From Paenibacillus bovis (GTDB lineage Bacteria > Bacillota > Bacilli > Paenibacillales > Paenibacillaceae): DNA of 64,000 nucleotides. Positions 54,617-64,000 of the stretch are shown here, in pieces. The position numbers and the translations under genes were made by a program. The DNA lies in contig NZ_CP013023.1 of assembly GCF_001421015.2 (NCBI RefSeq), positions 2,473,501 through 2,537,500 of the forward strand, read 5' to 3'. The number at the start of each line of letters is the position of its first letter. Position 1 is the first letter of the stretch. The notes beneath the pieces were generated by a model. It searched no databases. It had not been told where the DNA came from and worked only from the letters and a program-made list of their open reading frames with translations.

Positions 54617-54635
54617 AATAATGATAATCATTATC
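54617..54635. promoter_or_regulatory. Fur box
   Basis: AATAATGATAATCATTATC matches 18 of 19 bases of the Fur consensus GATAATGATAATCATTATC. It lies 31 bp before the ATG of the next gene and just past a TTGCCA-16-TATACA promoter (54574-54601), a position suited to repression by iron-loaded Fur. Confidence 0.85.
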
Positions 54636-54665
54636 AATTAGAAGATGGATAGAAGGAGGTTCATA

Positions 54666-55445
54666 ATGAGTATCTTTTCAGATAATCTATCGCAATGGAG
54701 TGAACATCTGCAGCAGCATCCTTCCGTACTGGGAGTTCTGCTGAGAGGCACTGAAATATACAGTATCAATAGTACAGCAGGATCTGAAGTCATGATTATA
54801 ATCACGGATGAAGAGTTCGAACAGCGTCTGCAAAAAGGCTCTCTGCATTACCGGGAAAACGAGCAGGAAGGTGTTATTGTACAGGGGATAAACGGCCGGT
54901 ATATTTCGCCCGGCTATATGGATAAAGTAGCGCGTTTTGGCAGTGAACCGGCTCGGGCAGCTTTTATGGAAGTCGTCATTGTATTCTCACGCCTGTCCGA
55001 TTTGCGAAGCCGCATCAATGATATTACCGAATATCCCGTGCAGCAAAAGCAGGATAATATTAATCGTTTTTATGCCCAGTTTGAAGCCTGGTACCAGGAA
55101 TGCTGTAAAGCCCTTATAACGGAGGAGGCTTATCTGCTCCGTCAGTCAGTTATGAATCTGGTTCTGTTTGGAGGCAGGCTTATTCTGGCTCATAATGAAA
55201 TGTTGTATCCCGGTCACAAATGGCTTATACATACACTGGAATATGCTCGCAAAAAGCCGGATGGACTGCTGAAGACAATAGGTGAGCTAATGACAGAGCC
55301 GTCCAGAAGCTCGCTGGAGCTGTTATATCGGCAGGTCATGGAATATCATGATTGGGTATGTGAAGACCTGAATTGGACCGATTATGTGATTATGGACAAT
55401 GAATTACAGTGGATGGGCAGAAATGTATCGGTCGGAGAAATCTAA
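54666..55445 (+). CDS. Hypothetical protein, possible degenerate nucleotidyltransferase, Fur-regulated
   Basis: A 259-residue cytosolic protein. The first 130 residues (HPSVLGVLLRGTEIYSINSTAGSEVMIIITDEEF) have the beta-alpha pattern of a minimal nucleotidyltransferase. However, the catalytic GS and D-x-D motif is not clear, so it may be inactive or the likeness may be false. The rest is helical and resembles the C-terminal bundle of kanamycin-nucleotidyltransferase-like proteins (YQECCKALITEEAYLLRQSVMNLVLFGGRLILAHN). AGAAGGAGG precedes the ATG. The Fur box implies expression under iron limitation. It stands alone, without siderophore or uptake genes. Confidence 0.7.
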   Translation: MSIFSDNLSQWSEHLQQHPSVLGVLLRGTEIYSINSTAGSEVMIIITDEEFEQRLQKGSLHYRENEQEGVIVQGINGRYISPGYMDKVARFGSEPARAAFMEVVIVFSRLSDLRSRINDITEYPVQQKQDNINRFYAQFEAWYQECCKALITEEAYLLRQSVMNLVLFGGRLILAHNEMLYPGHKWLIHTLEYARKKPDGLLKTIGELMTEPSRSSLELLYRQVMEYHDWVCEDLNWTDYVIMDNELQWMGRNVSVGEI

Positions 55446-55571
55446 AATGACTCTGGATCAGGACGAAATTTCTTGGATGATCACGGCAACTGGAGAGATC
55501 GCTAAGAGAAAAAGAAAGGTAACATAGAGCCCATCCTGATCAATATGCTGCTGCATAATAACGGTGAATAT

Positions 55572-55610
55572 AAAAGAGCTGCTTTCCTTTGGTGGAAAGC
55601 AGCTCTTCTT
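55572..55610. terminator. Bidirectional terminator
   Basis: AAGAGCTGCTTTCC pairs perfectly with GGAAAGCAGCTCTT around TTTGGT. It serves the Fur-regulated gene (+) and the protease gene (-). Confidence 0.9.
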
Positions 55611-55626
55611 ATAGGATATGAAGCTA

Positions 55627-56856
55627 TTATTTGGAAGCAGGAATAATCGATTGATCGAATAGATGGTTGAAGCTGATCATTCCATAGCCGTACAGATTAT
55701 CCTTGCCTGGCTGACCAAGATCGATACTGCTTTTCTCAATAGCTGCACGCAGCTGCGCATTGGTCAGTTCGGGATGAGCCTGCTTGAGCACAGCAGCCAT
55801 TCCGGTTACAAAAGGAGCTGCCACTGATGTACCGTTGCGAAGCTCGTACTTGCCGTTGCTGGCTGTACTTACGATGCTCACCCCAGGTGCTGCCACATCT
55901 GCTTCCGGACCGCTGGCAGAGAAGCTGGCACGCTGCAGTGTATCATCTACAGCAGTAACTGCGATAACCTGATCAGCAGCTTTGGCAGGGTATTCAATCG
56001 TATCCGTAGATGCATCAGCGGTGCCTTTATTGCCTGCAGCAGCAATCAGCAGAATGCCTTTGGCTTCAGCTGCATTAATCATCTGTTCTACAGCTGGAGA
56101 GTTTTGAGGGAAAGCGATCGACATATTCACGATATCCATACGATTCTGAATCGCCCAGTTAATACCTTTGGCAAGATCTTCGGTAGAGCCATTGCCTTTG
56201 CTGTCCAGAATCTTGACGCCATAGATTTGGGCATCCGGCGCTTCGCCGATCAGGCCGCTGCCGTTATCCTGTGCACCGATCACACCGGCAATAAATGTAC
56301 CATGACCATTATCATCAGCATAAGAAGAAGTATAGTTCACTACAGAAGCACCACCGGCAATTTTTAGCTCGGGATGAGCGGAGATGCCTGTATCGAGGAT
56401 AGCTACCTTGACCCCTTTACCGGTATAGCCTGCCTGAAGAGGAATCTGTGCGTCGATCATGCCGTATCCCCAGGAAGCCTGCTCATTGGGTTTGACAGTT
56501 ACTGCTTTGACCGTTGGAGCAAATGCCTGAGCTGCAGAGGCATATACTTCATTCGGCTGGATCCTGGTAATTCCGCGTTGGCGGGATAATTGTTCCTTTT
56601 GTGCAGCAGTCAGATCGACAGCAGCCATTTGAAGCTGATCCATCATTGTTACATCTGCAGGGACAATTTGGTTAATCGCCTGTTTGCCAGTTTCGCCGGA
56701 ATAGGCGACCAGGTAGCGTTGTGTAGATGCTGAAGCCGGAGTTGTTGTAGAATTGGAAATAAGGGAAGGCAGCAGCAAAGCTGAAAGCAGTGGAAGAACT
56801 GCTGCTGCAGTAATCGTCGATTTTTTAAATTGGCGCATCTTTTGAATCAGTTTCAT
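55627..56856 (-). CDS. Secreted subtilisin-like serine protease (S8)
   Basis: A 409-residue pre-pro-enzyme. It has a signal peptide (about 1-45), an I9-like propeptide (46-110, RYLVAYSG...GITRIQPNEVY), then the S8A catalytic domain. The triad is Asp in AILDTGIS, His in NGHGTFIAGVIG and Ser in NGTSVAAPFVTG, and the oxyanion Asn is in AAAGNKG. No C-terminal domain. It is an extracellular scavenging protease. GGAGAT precedes the ATG. Single gene, flanked by terminators. Confidence 0.93.
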   Translation of the reverse strand: MKLIQKMRQFKKSTITAAAVLPLLSALLLPSLISNSTTTPASASTQRYLVAYSGETGKQAINQIVPADVTMMDQLQMAAVDLTAAQKEQLSRQRGITRIQPNEVYASAAQAFAPTVKAVTVKPNEQASWGYGMIDAQIPLQAGYTGKGVKVAILDTGISAHPELKIAGGASVVNYTSSYADDNGHGTFIAGVIGAQDNGSGLIGEAPDAQIYGVKILDSKGNGSTEDLAKGINWAIQNRMDIVNMSIAFPQNSPAVEQMINAAEAKGILLIAAAGNKGTADASTDTIEYPAKAADQVIAVTAVDDTLQRASFSASGPEADVAAPGVSIVSTASNGKYELRNGTSVAAPFVTGMAAVLKQAHPELTNAQLRAAIEKSSIDLGQPGKDNLYGYGMISFNHLFDQSIIPASK

Positions 56857-57090
56857 GTGAGTCTATCTCCTCAATTAAATTAGGTATAAAGTCTTTATTT
56901 TTCATATATTACCCATATTTTTGCTAAGTGACTAACATAATAATAACATTTTTCGACAATATTTACAACTTATTATTATGAATGTATTATTTTGTCGTAT
57001 TATGTAATATATCGGTAGGTAATAATGCAAAATGTACATAAAGCAGCTATTTTAAATTATTAATCTGCAATTTGATCCAAACGTATAGTA

Positions 57091-57129
57091 TACAAAAACC
57101 CTGACAATCAAGCAGTCAGGGTTTTTGTA
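57091..57129 (-). terminator. Terminator of the NRPS gene
   Basis: TACAAAAACCCTGAC pairs perfectly with GTCAGGGTTTTTGTA; the minus strand reads into TTTTTGTA. Confidence 0.9.
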
Positions 57130-57158
57130 TTTAATTTATATTAAACAAAAGAAAATAT

Positions 57159-60100
57159 TTATACAACTTCGTTAATGTGAGCTACCTTGGTCTCTATCAT
57201 AACCGGAGCAGGGAAGTAACCAATATTGGCTGCATAGCTCAGCATCGCCGCAATAAATTGACGATCCGGTGCTGCACAGTAAATGCCGGCTTGCTCCAGG
57301 ATAGCTGCTGTTGCTGGATTGGCAAGACGATACGGAGAGTCTTTGGCGCCATCGCCTTCGAGCTGTGCCATGGCAAGCTGCATAGCTTCAGCCGGTTTGA
57401 TCGTTGTTGGGTCCAGCAGCCATGCTTCATATTCTTCTGGACGTACAGTATCTACAATATAGCCGGATTCATTAATCAGGGCAATCAACTCCGCATACGG
57501 AATCTGCTGTGGATTACAGATATGGAAGATACGGCCAGCAGTATCCTCTTGCAGTGCCAGATGAATAACCGATTTGCCTGCATAATCAATTGGAGTAAAG
57601 TCCATCCATTGATTGACAGCTGGTGTTTTGCCCAGCAGCAGCATGGCTTTGATCATCCGGTACATCGCATTGCTGTCAATATTGCGCTGGAAGCTGCCGC
57701 TGATCGAATGGCTGGACAGATTACCTGCACGATAAATATTAACCGGAATCCCGCGCTCACCAGCTGCAATAACCAATTTCTCGGCTTCCAGCTTGCTGTT
57801 GGTATACAGATTAGTAGCCTGCAGATCCTCGGAAAGGTAGCCCTGCTCAATTACTTTATCCCATTTGCCTTCCAGTGACAGATCTTCCGGAATACCCATC
57901 GTCGAAATATGATGGAAGCGAACACCCGGACGTTTGCTGGCAATCTCCAGCAGTTCGGCTGTCGACAGAATATTGGATTTTTTGAATTGCTCGGCATCAC
58001 CAAAATGTCGTACATCGGCTGCACTGTGGATAATAGCATCCGTGTTCTCGGTCAGCATCAGATAATCGGCATCGCTGAGACCGAGACGTGCTGCTTCAAG
58101 GTCGCCTTCTACGACAGTGACACGCTCTTCAAACCCATTCAGGATACTGCGTCCAAAATACAGTTCCATCGTGGATTTGAGGCGATCCATGCTGCTGGCA
58201 TTGCCGGATTTGCGTACCAGGGCATATACATGTGCTTCACTTTGCTGCAGCAGTTCATACAGCAGGTAAGAGCCAAGGTAGCCGGTTGCACCGGTAATGA
58301 GTACATGAGAAGCTGTGCGAAGAGCCGGAAGAGTCTCGCCTTTGATCATCTCTGGATATTCCACCAGATCGGTCAATTCACGGATCGGCAGCAATTCTAC
58401 ATTTGCGGATTCATTGGCTTCCTGCTCTACAGCACAGACAGCCAGACCGGCAATCGTCTTGTGTTCAAAAAAGTCGGCAATTTTCAGTCCCGGATAATGC
58501 GGCTTCAGCAGAACGAGTACATGAATAACATGCAGGGAATCGCCACCGATCGAGAAGAAGTCGTCATGGATGCCAATCTCCTGCTTGTTCAGTACCTGTG
58601 CCCATGCATCGGCAATTCGCTGCTGGGTTTCATTTTGCGGTGCTACATAGCCGGCAGGTTGTTCCTGCACTTCGGTATTCGGATAGGCGATCAGCTTTTT
58701 GCGTTCAGCCTTGCCGGTAGGAGAAATAGGCATAACATCCAGCTGGCAGATAAACCGCGGTACAAAATACGAAGGCAGACGGTCGGACAGGAATTGCTTG
58801 ATTGCTGCTGGAGATAGCAGGCTGCCATCCTGAGTAGTAAAGTAGGCGACCAGCATATTCTGATTGGAGCTGTCTTTTTTGGCGACAACTACAGCATCCT
58901 GGATATTTTCATATTTATTCAGATTATCTTCGATTTCTCCGATTTCAATACGGTGTCCACGGATTTTGATCTGGGAATCACTGCGGCCCACATATTCGAT
59001 AGTACCATCTGGCAGAAGCTTCGCCAGATCACCGGAACGATATAACAGTTCATTCTCACGCTCGGGATGAGGCAGGAAAGCAGCTGCAGTTTTGTCCGGC
59101 TGGTTCAGGTACCCTCTGGCGATACCGATAGTGGAAATATACATTTCGCCCGGTACGCCTACTGGAGCGAGCTGCTGATGTTCATTCATGATATAGATCT
59201 GGTAATTGTGAATAGGACGTCCGATCGGCACATTCACTACATCCTCGGGCAGCAGTTCGCTGACTTTGTGCATAGTGGCACATACCGTACATTCGGTAGG
59301 ACCATAGGCATTGACAACATGGACCGGACTGCCGAAGTTCTGCTGGAAAGCACGAACACGTTCGCCATACAATGCTTCTCCGGCTACAGCAAGCAGTCGA
59401 AGGCTAGCCAGATTACGGTATCCTTCTTCCGTAAGATAGGCAGAGAGTTGATTGAAAAATACAGTCGGCAATGCGGTCACAATAGTCGATTGGGTACGAT
59501 GGATAGCAGCAGCGAATTCTTCGATAGATACCCGCTCATCTGCATCCAACATATACATATGCGCCCCGTGGAACAGTGGAGCAATCGTATCCCATACCGA
59601 GCCGTCAAAGCTATAGCTGGCAAACTGCGCCATTATATCTTCCGGCGTGATAGCAAATTGTTCTTTGAGAATCTGTCCAAGGTTTACTACACCGCGATGT
59701 GCGATCAGTGTGCCTTTGGGTTTGCCTGTCGATCCTGAAGTATAGATCACATAAGCCAGATCATCCGGCTGCACATCTACATTCGGATTGTTCACTGTCG
59801 TAGGACCTGTTGAAGAATTCACATATTCAATGCTGATAATTCCGCGCATAGCAGCAATACCGGCAGTCAGTTCATGGACTTTGTTATAGTGGCTATGCTG
59901 GGTTACTACAAATGCAGAGCGTGTATCCTGCATAATATAGTGGTTACGATCATCCGGATGGGACGGATCGACCGGTACATAGACACCGCCTGCTTTCATG
60001 ATGCCGAGCAGACTGATTACACTGTAGATGCTGCGATCGAGGAACATGGTAACAAATTCCCCTTTTTGCAGTCCCTGATTAAGCAGAAGATTCGCTACCT

Positions 60101-60866
60101 GGTTAGCCCGTTCATTTAACTGGCGATAGGTATAAGTGGTATCTCTGAAGCTCACAGCTGAATGATCAGGATAAAGATGAGCCGCCTGTTCAAAGGAGCC
60201 ATGATATGTCTGGGATTCATCATAAGGTGCGTTTGTGCTGTTCAATGCGTTATAAAGTACCTGATCTTCGGCGCTGAGTATATCGACCGCCCCGACAGGC
60301 AGTGAAGAATCGGCAATCAGCCCTTCCAGCAGACGTACATAATAAGCAGAGAAGCGGGCGATTGTCGCAGGTTTGAACAGGGAATCATTATATTCGATAA
60401 CCACGGTCAGGGAAGAAGGACGTTCTTCGATCGCCCAGTTGATAAGCTGTCCCGGTTGAGCCGGAATGGTCAGACCGAAACTGAATACGGTCTCGCTCTG
60501 TACCGGAGCAGGTGATTTCTCGCCTGCCAGTTGATCATATACCTGCTTGACCATGTGCTGGAAGCCTGGTGATTCTTCAAAAGACAATGTGACAGGGAGG
60601 GTACCGCTGGCAGATGCAAATAAAGCGGAAGTCTCCTGTTCGGCAGACATGCGATGAATCCAGCCAAGATAGCCAGTTAGCAATACGGCTTCTTTTTCCA
60701 TAGGATCATTCAGCTGGTGGATATAGTCAGCAATAGACTGACCCAGATCAAAGCGATGGATGGCAAATGTATCCTTTTGCCATTGTCTGGAGTTGTCCAG
60801 CGGAATCTGTAGGGCTGGCAGTTGGGTCGAAGTAGTTAGTAGATTCACAATTTCCGGTTGGGACAT
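57159..60866 (-). CDS. Single-module NRPS with terminal reductase (A-PCP-R)
   Basis: A 1235-residue synthetase. Residues 1-200 look like the C-terminal half of a condensation domain without the HHxxxDG motif. The adenylation domain (about 225-730) has A3 YTSGSTGKPKG, A5 NAYGPTE, A7 YRSGDL and A10 PTGKAERKK. The carrier domain has GGDSL (Ser777). A short-chain reductase-type release domain starts at 850 (GATGYLG, later YTNSK). By hand the pocket code is D-G-W-T-A-A-A-V-C-K, closest to phenylalanine codes. The layout predicts reduction of one amino acid to an aldehyde or alcohol, as in Lys2-like reductases. ATG 60866 follows AAGGAGAG. No other biosynthetic gene adjoins it. Confidence 0.87.
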   Translation of the reverse strand: MSQPEIVNLLTTSTQLPALQIPLDNSRQWQKDTFAIHRFDLGQSIADYIHQLNDPMEKEAVLLTGYLGWIHRMSAEQETSALFASASGTLPVTLSFEESPGFQHMVKQVYDQLAGEKSPAPVQSETVFSFGLTIPAQPGQLINWAIEERPSSLTVVIEYNDSLFKPATIARFSAYYVRLLEGLIADSSLPVGAVDILSAEDQVLYNALNSTNAPYDESQTYHGSFEQAAHLYPDHSAVSFRDTTYTYRQLNERANQVANLLLNQGLQKGEFVTMFLDRSIYSVISLLGIMKAGGVYVPVDPSHPDDRNHYIMQDTRSAFVVTQHSHYNKVHELTAGIAAMRGIISIEYVNSSTGPTTVNNPNVDVQPDDLAYVIYTSGSTGKPKGTLIAHRGVVNLGQILKEQFAITPEDIMAQFASYSFDGSVWDTIAPLFHGAHMYMLDADERVSIEEFAAAIHRTQSTIVTALPTVFFNQLSAYLTEEGYRNLASLRLLAVAGEALYGERVRAFQQNFGSPVHVVNAYGPTECTVCATMHKVSELLPEDVVNVPIGRPIHNYQIYIMNEHQQLAPVGVPGEMYISTIGIARGYLNQPDKTAAAFLPHPERENELLYRSGDLAKLLPDGTIEYVGRSDSQIKIRGHRIEIGEIEDNLNKYENIQDAVVVAKKDSSNQNMLVAYFTTQDGSLLSPAAIKQFLSDRLPSYFVPRFICQLDVMPISPTGKAERKKLIAYPNTEVQEQPAGYVAPQNETQQRIADAWAQVLNKQEIGIHDDFFSIGGDSLHVIHVLVLLKPHYPGLKIADFFEHKTIAGLAVCAVEQEANESANVELLPIRELTDLVEYPEMIKGETLPALRTASHVLITGATGYLGSYLLYELLQQSEAHVYALVRKSGNASSMDRLKSTMELYFGRSILNGFEERVTVVEGDLEAARLGLSDADYLMLTENTDAIIHSAADVRHFGDAEQFKKSNILSTAELLEIASKRPGVRFHHISTMGIPEDLSLEGKWDKVIEQGYLSEDLQATNLYTNSKLEAEKLVIAAGERGIPVNIYRAGNLSSHSISGSFQRNIDSNAMYRMIKAMLLLGKTPAVNQWMDFTPIDYAGKSVIHLALQEDTAGRIFHICNPQQIPYAELIALINESGYIVDTVRPEEYEAWLLDPTTIKPAEAMQLAMAQLEGDGAKDSPYRLANPATAAILEQAGIYCAAPDRQFIAAMLSYAANIGYFPAPVMIETKVAHINEVV

Positions 60867-60999
60867 GATAATCTCTCCTTGGTTTGACAAATATGTGCAG
60901 TGATAAAGCACAGTTATTGTATTACAGCAATATGAATGCAAGATGGACAAAGGGTGAGCTATATATAGCTTATATAATTTATATAGCCAATAGGGCTTG

Positions 61000-61039
61000 A
61001 AAAGAAATGCCTTCCACAAAATATGGAGGGCATTCTTTT
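61000..61039 (-). terminator. Terminator of the chemoreceptor gene
   Basis: AAAGAAATGCCTTCCA pairs with TGGAGGGCATTCTTTT (one wobble or bulge) and reads into T on the minus strand. Confidence 0.75.
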
Positions 61040-61064
61040 CAGGCTATGGCGGAATCAACAGTAA

Positions 61065-62814
61065 TTAATCGACTTTGCGTACATGGAAGTGCGAGATCAG
61101 TTCTTGCAGCTGTTCTGCCATTGTAGACAACTGGTTGGCTGCGTCGGAAGTAGATACAACCGTCGCTTTTTGGCTTTCTACGTGCTCGGATACTTTGGCA
61201 CTGTTGGCTGCTGCGGCTGCAGCTGTAGACTTCAGGTTCTCTGTTGTAGCGGTCATTTCTTCGGTACCTGCAGAGATTTCTTGTGTAGCACTGGAAATGT
61301 CCTGAATCTGTTCGGTTACTTTTTTGGTTGCATCATGGATATCGGCAAACAGTTTGGTTAGCAATAGACATACCGTGTTCCACTTCAAGTGTTCCTTTTT
61401 TCATGGAAGTTACGGCATTTTGGATCTCGGTCTGAATCTCGGCGATCAGGGAGCTGATCTGGTTGGCAGACTCGGAAGACTGTTCAGCCAGCTTACGAAC
61501 TTCACCGGCAACGACTGCAAATCCTTTACCGTGTTCACCGACACGTGCCGCTTCGATCGATGCATTCAGTGCGAGCAGGTTGGTCTGACCGGAGATTCCG
61601 GTAATGATACCGAGAATATTGCCAATCTCCTGAGAGCGGCTTTCCAGCAGTTCAACAGCTTTGGCAGTCTCGTGTACCGACTCGGAGATCAGGGACATCT
61701 GGTTGGTTACTTCATTAACGACTTCATTACCTTTGGCAGACTTCTGTTCCATCGCATAAGCTTCATCCGATACATTGGAAGAGTTGCGTGCGATTGTATG
61801 AATAACAGTGGATACTTCAGTCATAGACTTAGCTGTATCTTCGGTAGCGGATTCCTGATATTTCATGCCATCTGCAATTTCCTGAATATTGGAAATCAGA
61901 GTCAGGGAACGGCTGCTGTGATCGGAAGCACTGTCCATCAGCATTTTCGCAGATTCGGTTACCTGCTTGGAAGCGGACTGTACATTGACGATAACGCCGT
62001 TCATTTTGGCTACCATTTCATTGAACTTATGATTGATAATACCGAGGTCATCGGTACCAGTCTTGATATGAATATCGAGATTTCCTTTGCTCACTTCTTC
62101 AATACCACGAATCAGTTCACGGATTGGAGACAGCGTTTTGCGTACGATAAAGAATTGTACCAGGAAGATCAGGATCAGGAAGATTACCATGATAGTAATA
62201 CCACGTACCAGCAGCTGATGAAGGCCATCCGGTACTGCACTTGCATCGGCATCAACGCCAAAGTAAGCGAAGATTTCACCGTTGGAGTTTTTGATTGGAT
62301 ACAGAATCGTTGTCCAGAGTCCGAAATCATCGGAGTAGAAGCTTGTAAAAGTGGTCTGGCCGGTTGCCATCATTTCTTTTACACCATTTACAATCGTTTC
62401 TGGTTGCTCATACAGATCGCCGATATTCATTTTGCCTTCTTTGAGGGCTTCCATCAGCTTGGTTGGAACGGCTACGAGAGAAGTCTGGTTACCGTTAGCC
62501 AGTTCAGTACCGAATACATAGGCTTGAGCAATATTCGGATTGTATTTATTAACATTATCCAGATAGGAGCGAAGTTCGCTTTGAGTGGCGCCTTCGTAAC
62601 TTTTTTCGGTCATGGCCTGTTGAACTTGTTGAGCGGTAATGCCCTGTGCAAATGTGTCGGTTACGGCCTGAATCTGTCCATGCAGCTGATCAATCAGAAT
62701 CGTCTTCTGGGTAAAGTAACTGCTCACCAGCAAGATAACACCGATCAGTAAAATGTTAATTGCCGAGATTAATAGGTTTTTCGTGAAAAAGGATAAACTG
62801 CTTATCTTCTTCAA
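61065..62814 (-). pseudogene. Membrane methyl-accepting chemotaxis protein interrupted by a frameshift
   Basis: From a TTG at 62814 (AGGAG upstream) the frame encodes a membrane helix (12-32), an extracellular Cache-like sensor, a second helix ([20 protein letters not shown]), HAMP and the signalling tip ([39 protein letters not shown]). It ends at 61333 after [13 protein letters not shown]. The rest of the signalling hairpin ([33 protein letters not shown] to HFHVRKVD) continues in another frame to 61065. One extra base, or loss of 2, 5 or 8 bases, near 61355 explains this. As read it lacks the C-terminal helix and should not signal normally. Confidence 0.82.
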
Positions 62815-63230
62815 TTCTCTCACTCCTGTTTGAGGTAATAAAATCAATATAACAAGGTCTTTGTGGACAAAGACTCCGTAAACATGGTGTGCGACGATAC
62901 AGATCCAATACCAGCTAAGTTGTTTAGGTATTTTGAACCATTGATAATCAAGTAAATTTTTACAAGATTGCCTTCTATTGCAAGAATAGACCGGACGTGT
63001 AGCTAACGTGCACAAAATAATATGTCGGAAATTGTTGTCTAATATGTTATAGCACAAGGTAAATTTATTTTTGGATAAAATATAGTTCTAATAGCATGGT
63101 CTTTTTAGCCTACGTTTATATAACCCGTTTTGTTGATTTGAAACCAAAATATAAAAATAGATGACGGAATCAGCATTAAATTGATTTTGTAATTCTGATT
63201 TACTTGGGATAAAATGTAGCATAGAACAAA

Positions 63231-63428
63231 TCAGGCGTGATATTTACCCTGGGGCTGATCCAGCACCCATTCAAGCATCATGGTCATATCATCAATTCTG
63301 GCCAATTGTTCATTCAGGGAAGTGTACGCCGCAGCTTCCGGCGTAAGTGTGGAGAGTCGGGCTTGCAGATTTCTTTTTTGCGTGTTCAATTCGCCTAGCT
63401 TGGATTTAATCTGATCTTCGGTTCGCAT
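63231..63428 (-). CDS. Small coiled-coil hypothetical protein (65 aa)
   Basis: A 65-residue charged helical protein (MRTEDQIKSKLGELNTQKRNLQARLSTLTPEAA...) with two probable coiled-coil helices separated by a proline. CAAAGGAGCC precedes the ATG. Similar small proteins of unknown role are common in Paenibacillus, which is my recollection only. It is divergent from rpiA. Confidence 0.75.
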   Translation of the reverse strand: MRTEDQIKSKLGELNTQKRNLQARLSTLTPEAAAYTSLNEQLARIDDMTMMLEWVLDQPQGKYHA

Positions 63429-63607
63429 ATGAGTGGCTCCTTTGAGTTGTGAATCGGCAGGATTGGACTGTGTGTATTCACCAGTCCCTAGTATAGTTCA
63501 AATGATCCATGAAATCCATGGATGAGCTGACTACATTTGCAGATAAATGCAGAATAGCTACAAAATAGGCGATTATACAAATTTGAGTGATGGAGTGAAA
63601 CGTTAAC

Positions 63608-64000
63608 ATGAATATCAAGCAGCTGGCTGCAGAGAAAGCAGTCGATTGGGTAGAAGATGGCATGATGGTTGGGCTGGGTACCGGTTCAACAGCAGTGTAC
63701 GCTATTCGCAAGCTCGGGGAACGCGTGCAACAGGGTTTACATATCAAAGCGGTTGCCACATCGGTCGAATCCGAGAAATTGGCAAAAGAGATGTCAATTC
63801 CTATTATTCCTTTCGCTGAAGTAGGACAGATTGATCTGACTATTGACGGTGCCGACGAAGTAGATCCGGACTTGAATCTGATCAAGGGTGGCGGCGGAGC
63901 GCTGCTGCGCGAGAAAATCGTTGCAGCTCGCAGTCGCCAGGTAATGATCGTAGCCGGAGACAATAAAGTGGTAAAACGTCTGGGTGCTTTCCCGTTGCCG
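63608..64000 (+). CDS. rpiA: Ribose-5-phosphate isomerase A, 3' truncated by window edge
   Basis: The frame is open to the window end (131 codons visible of about 225). It begins MNIKQLAAEKAVDWVEDGM and has GLGTGSTAVYAIRKL (phosphate loop), LTIDGADEVDPDLNLIKGGGGALLREKIVA (catalytic Asp and Lys) and VAGDNKVVKRLG. It interconverts ribose-5-phosphate and ribulose-5-phosphate. A purine-rich GATGGAGTGAAA lies upstream of the ATG. Confidence 0.93.
   Translation, partial: MNIKQLAAEKAVDWVEDGMMVGLGTGSTAVYAIRKLGERVQQGLHIKAVATSVESEKLAKEMSIPIIPFAEVGQIDLTIDGADEVDPDLNLIKGGGGALLREKIVAARSRQVMIVAGDNKVVKRLGAFPLP

Overview
The window looks like a chromosomal segment of a Gram-positive, endospore-former-type Firmicute, most likely Paenibacillus or a close relative. 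The reasons are strong AGGAGG ribosome binding sites, TTG and GTG starts, TTGACA/TATAAT promoters, two proteins carrying the copper-amine-oxidase-like N-terminal domain common in that genus, and a relQ-DUF309 pair. No prophage, insertion sequence, rRNA operon or CRISPR array is visible. The only structural RNA gene is a tRNA-Leu(CAG). Both window edges cut a gene: an L,D-transpeptidase on the left and rpiA on the right. All calls were made by reading the sequence; no database search was run.

Layout. 0-10 kb is housekeeping: pyrD, relQ with a DUF309 gene, rsmF-rsuA, a Cof-type phosphatase, a glycosyltransferase, xpt and two small genes. 10-19 kb holds a minus-strand gene with a LexA-like operator, a DUF1349 gene, and an MFS transporter followed by an aminotransferase-dehydrogenase-HAD phosphatase operon. 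That operon has the enzymatic logic of azasugar (iminosugar) biosynthesis. tRNA-Leu and a glycerol dehydrogenase follow. 19.6-25.2 kb is a toxin/immunity neighbourhood: two barnase-type RNases, two barstars, a possible WapI-like immunity gene, a Cu/Zn superoxide dismutase, and a formate/nitrite channel preceded by two Fnr-like sites. An 18-copy GAGAAC microsatellite lies in the channel gene's 3' UTR.

26-33 kb holds a phnD-C-E-E phosphonate-type ABC transporter divergent from a CpdB-like nucleotidase, suggesting a phosphorus-scavenging unit. 33-43 kb is a mixture: a beta-lactamase-fold serine hydrolase, GDPD, a FUSC-like membrane protein with a MarR regulator, map and helD. 43-50 kb has an AraC regulator divergent from a GH31 alpha-xylosidase, a YdeE-like binding protein under a LexA-like operator, a MarR-MFS efflux operon and a transaldolase.

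51-64 kb contains a soluble chemoreceptor, ung, fumC, a gene of unknown function behind an 18/19 Fur box, a subtilisin-like protease, a stand-alone A-PCP-reductase NRPS, a frameshifted membrane chemoreceptor and rpiA.

The best leads for new biology are the aminotransferase/dehydrogenase/HAD cluster, the paired barnase/barstar island with compensating-looking interface changes, the single-module NRPS with reductive release, and two small genes of unknown role behind GAAC-N4-GTTC operators.
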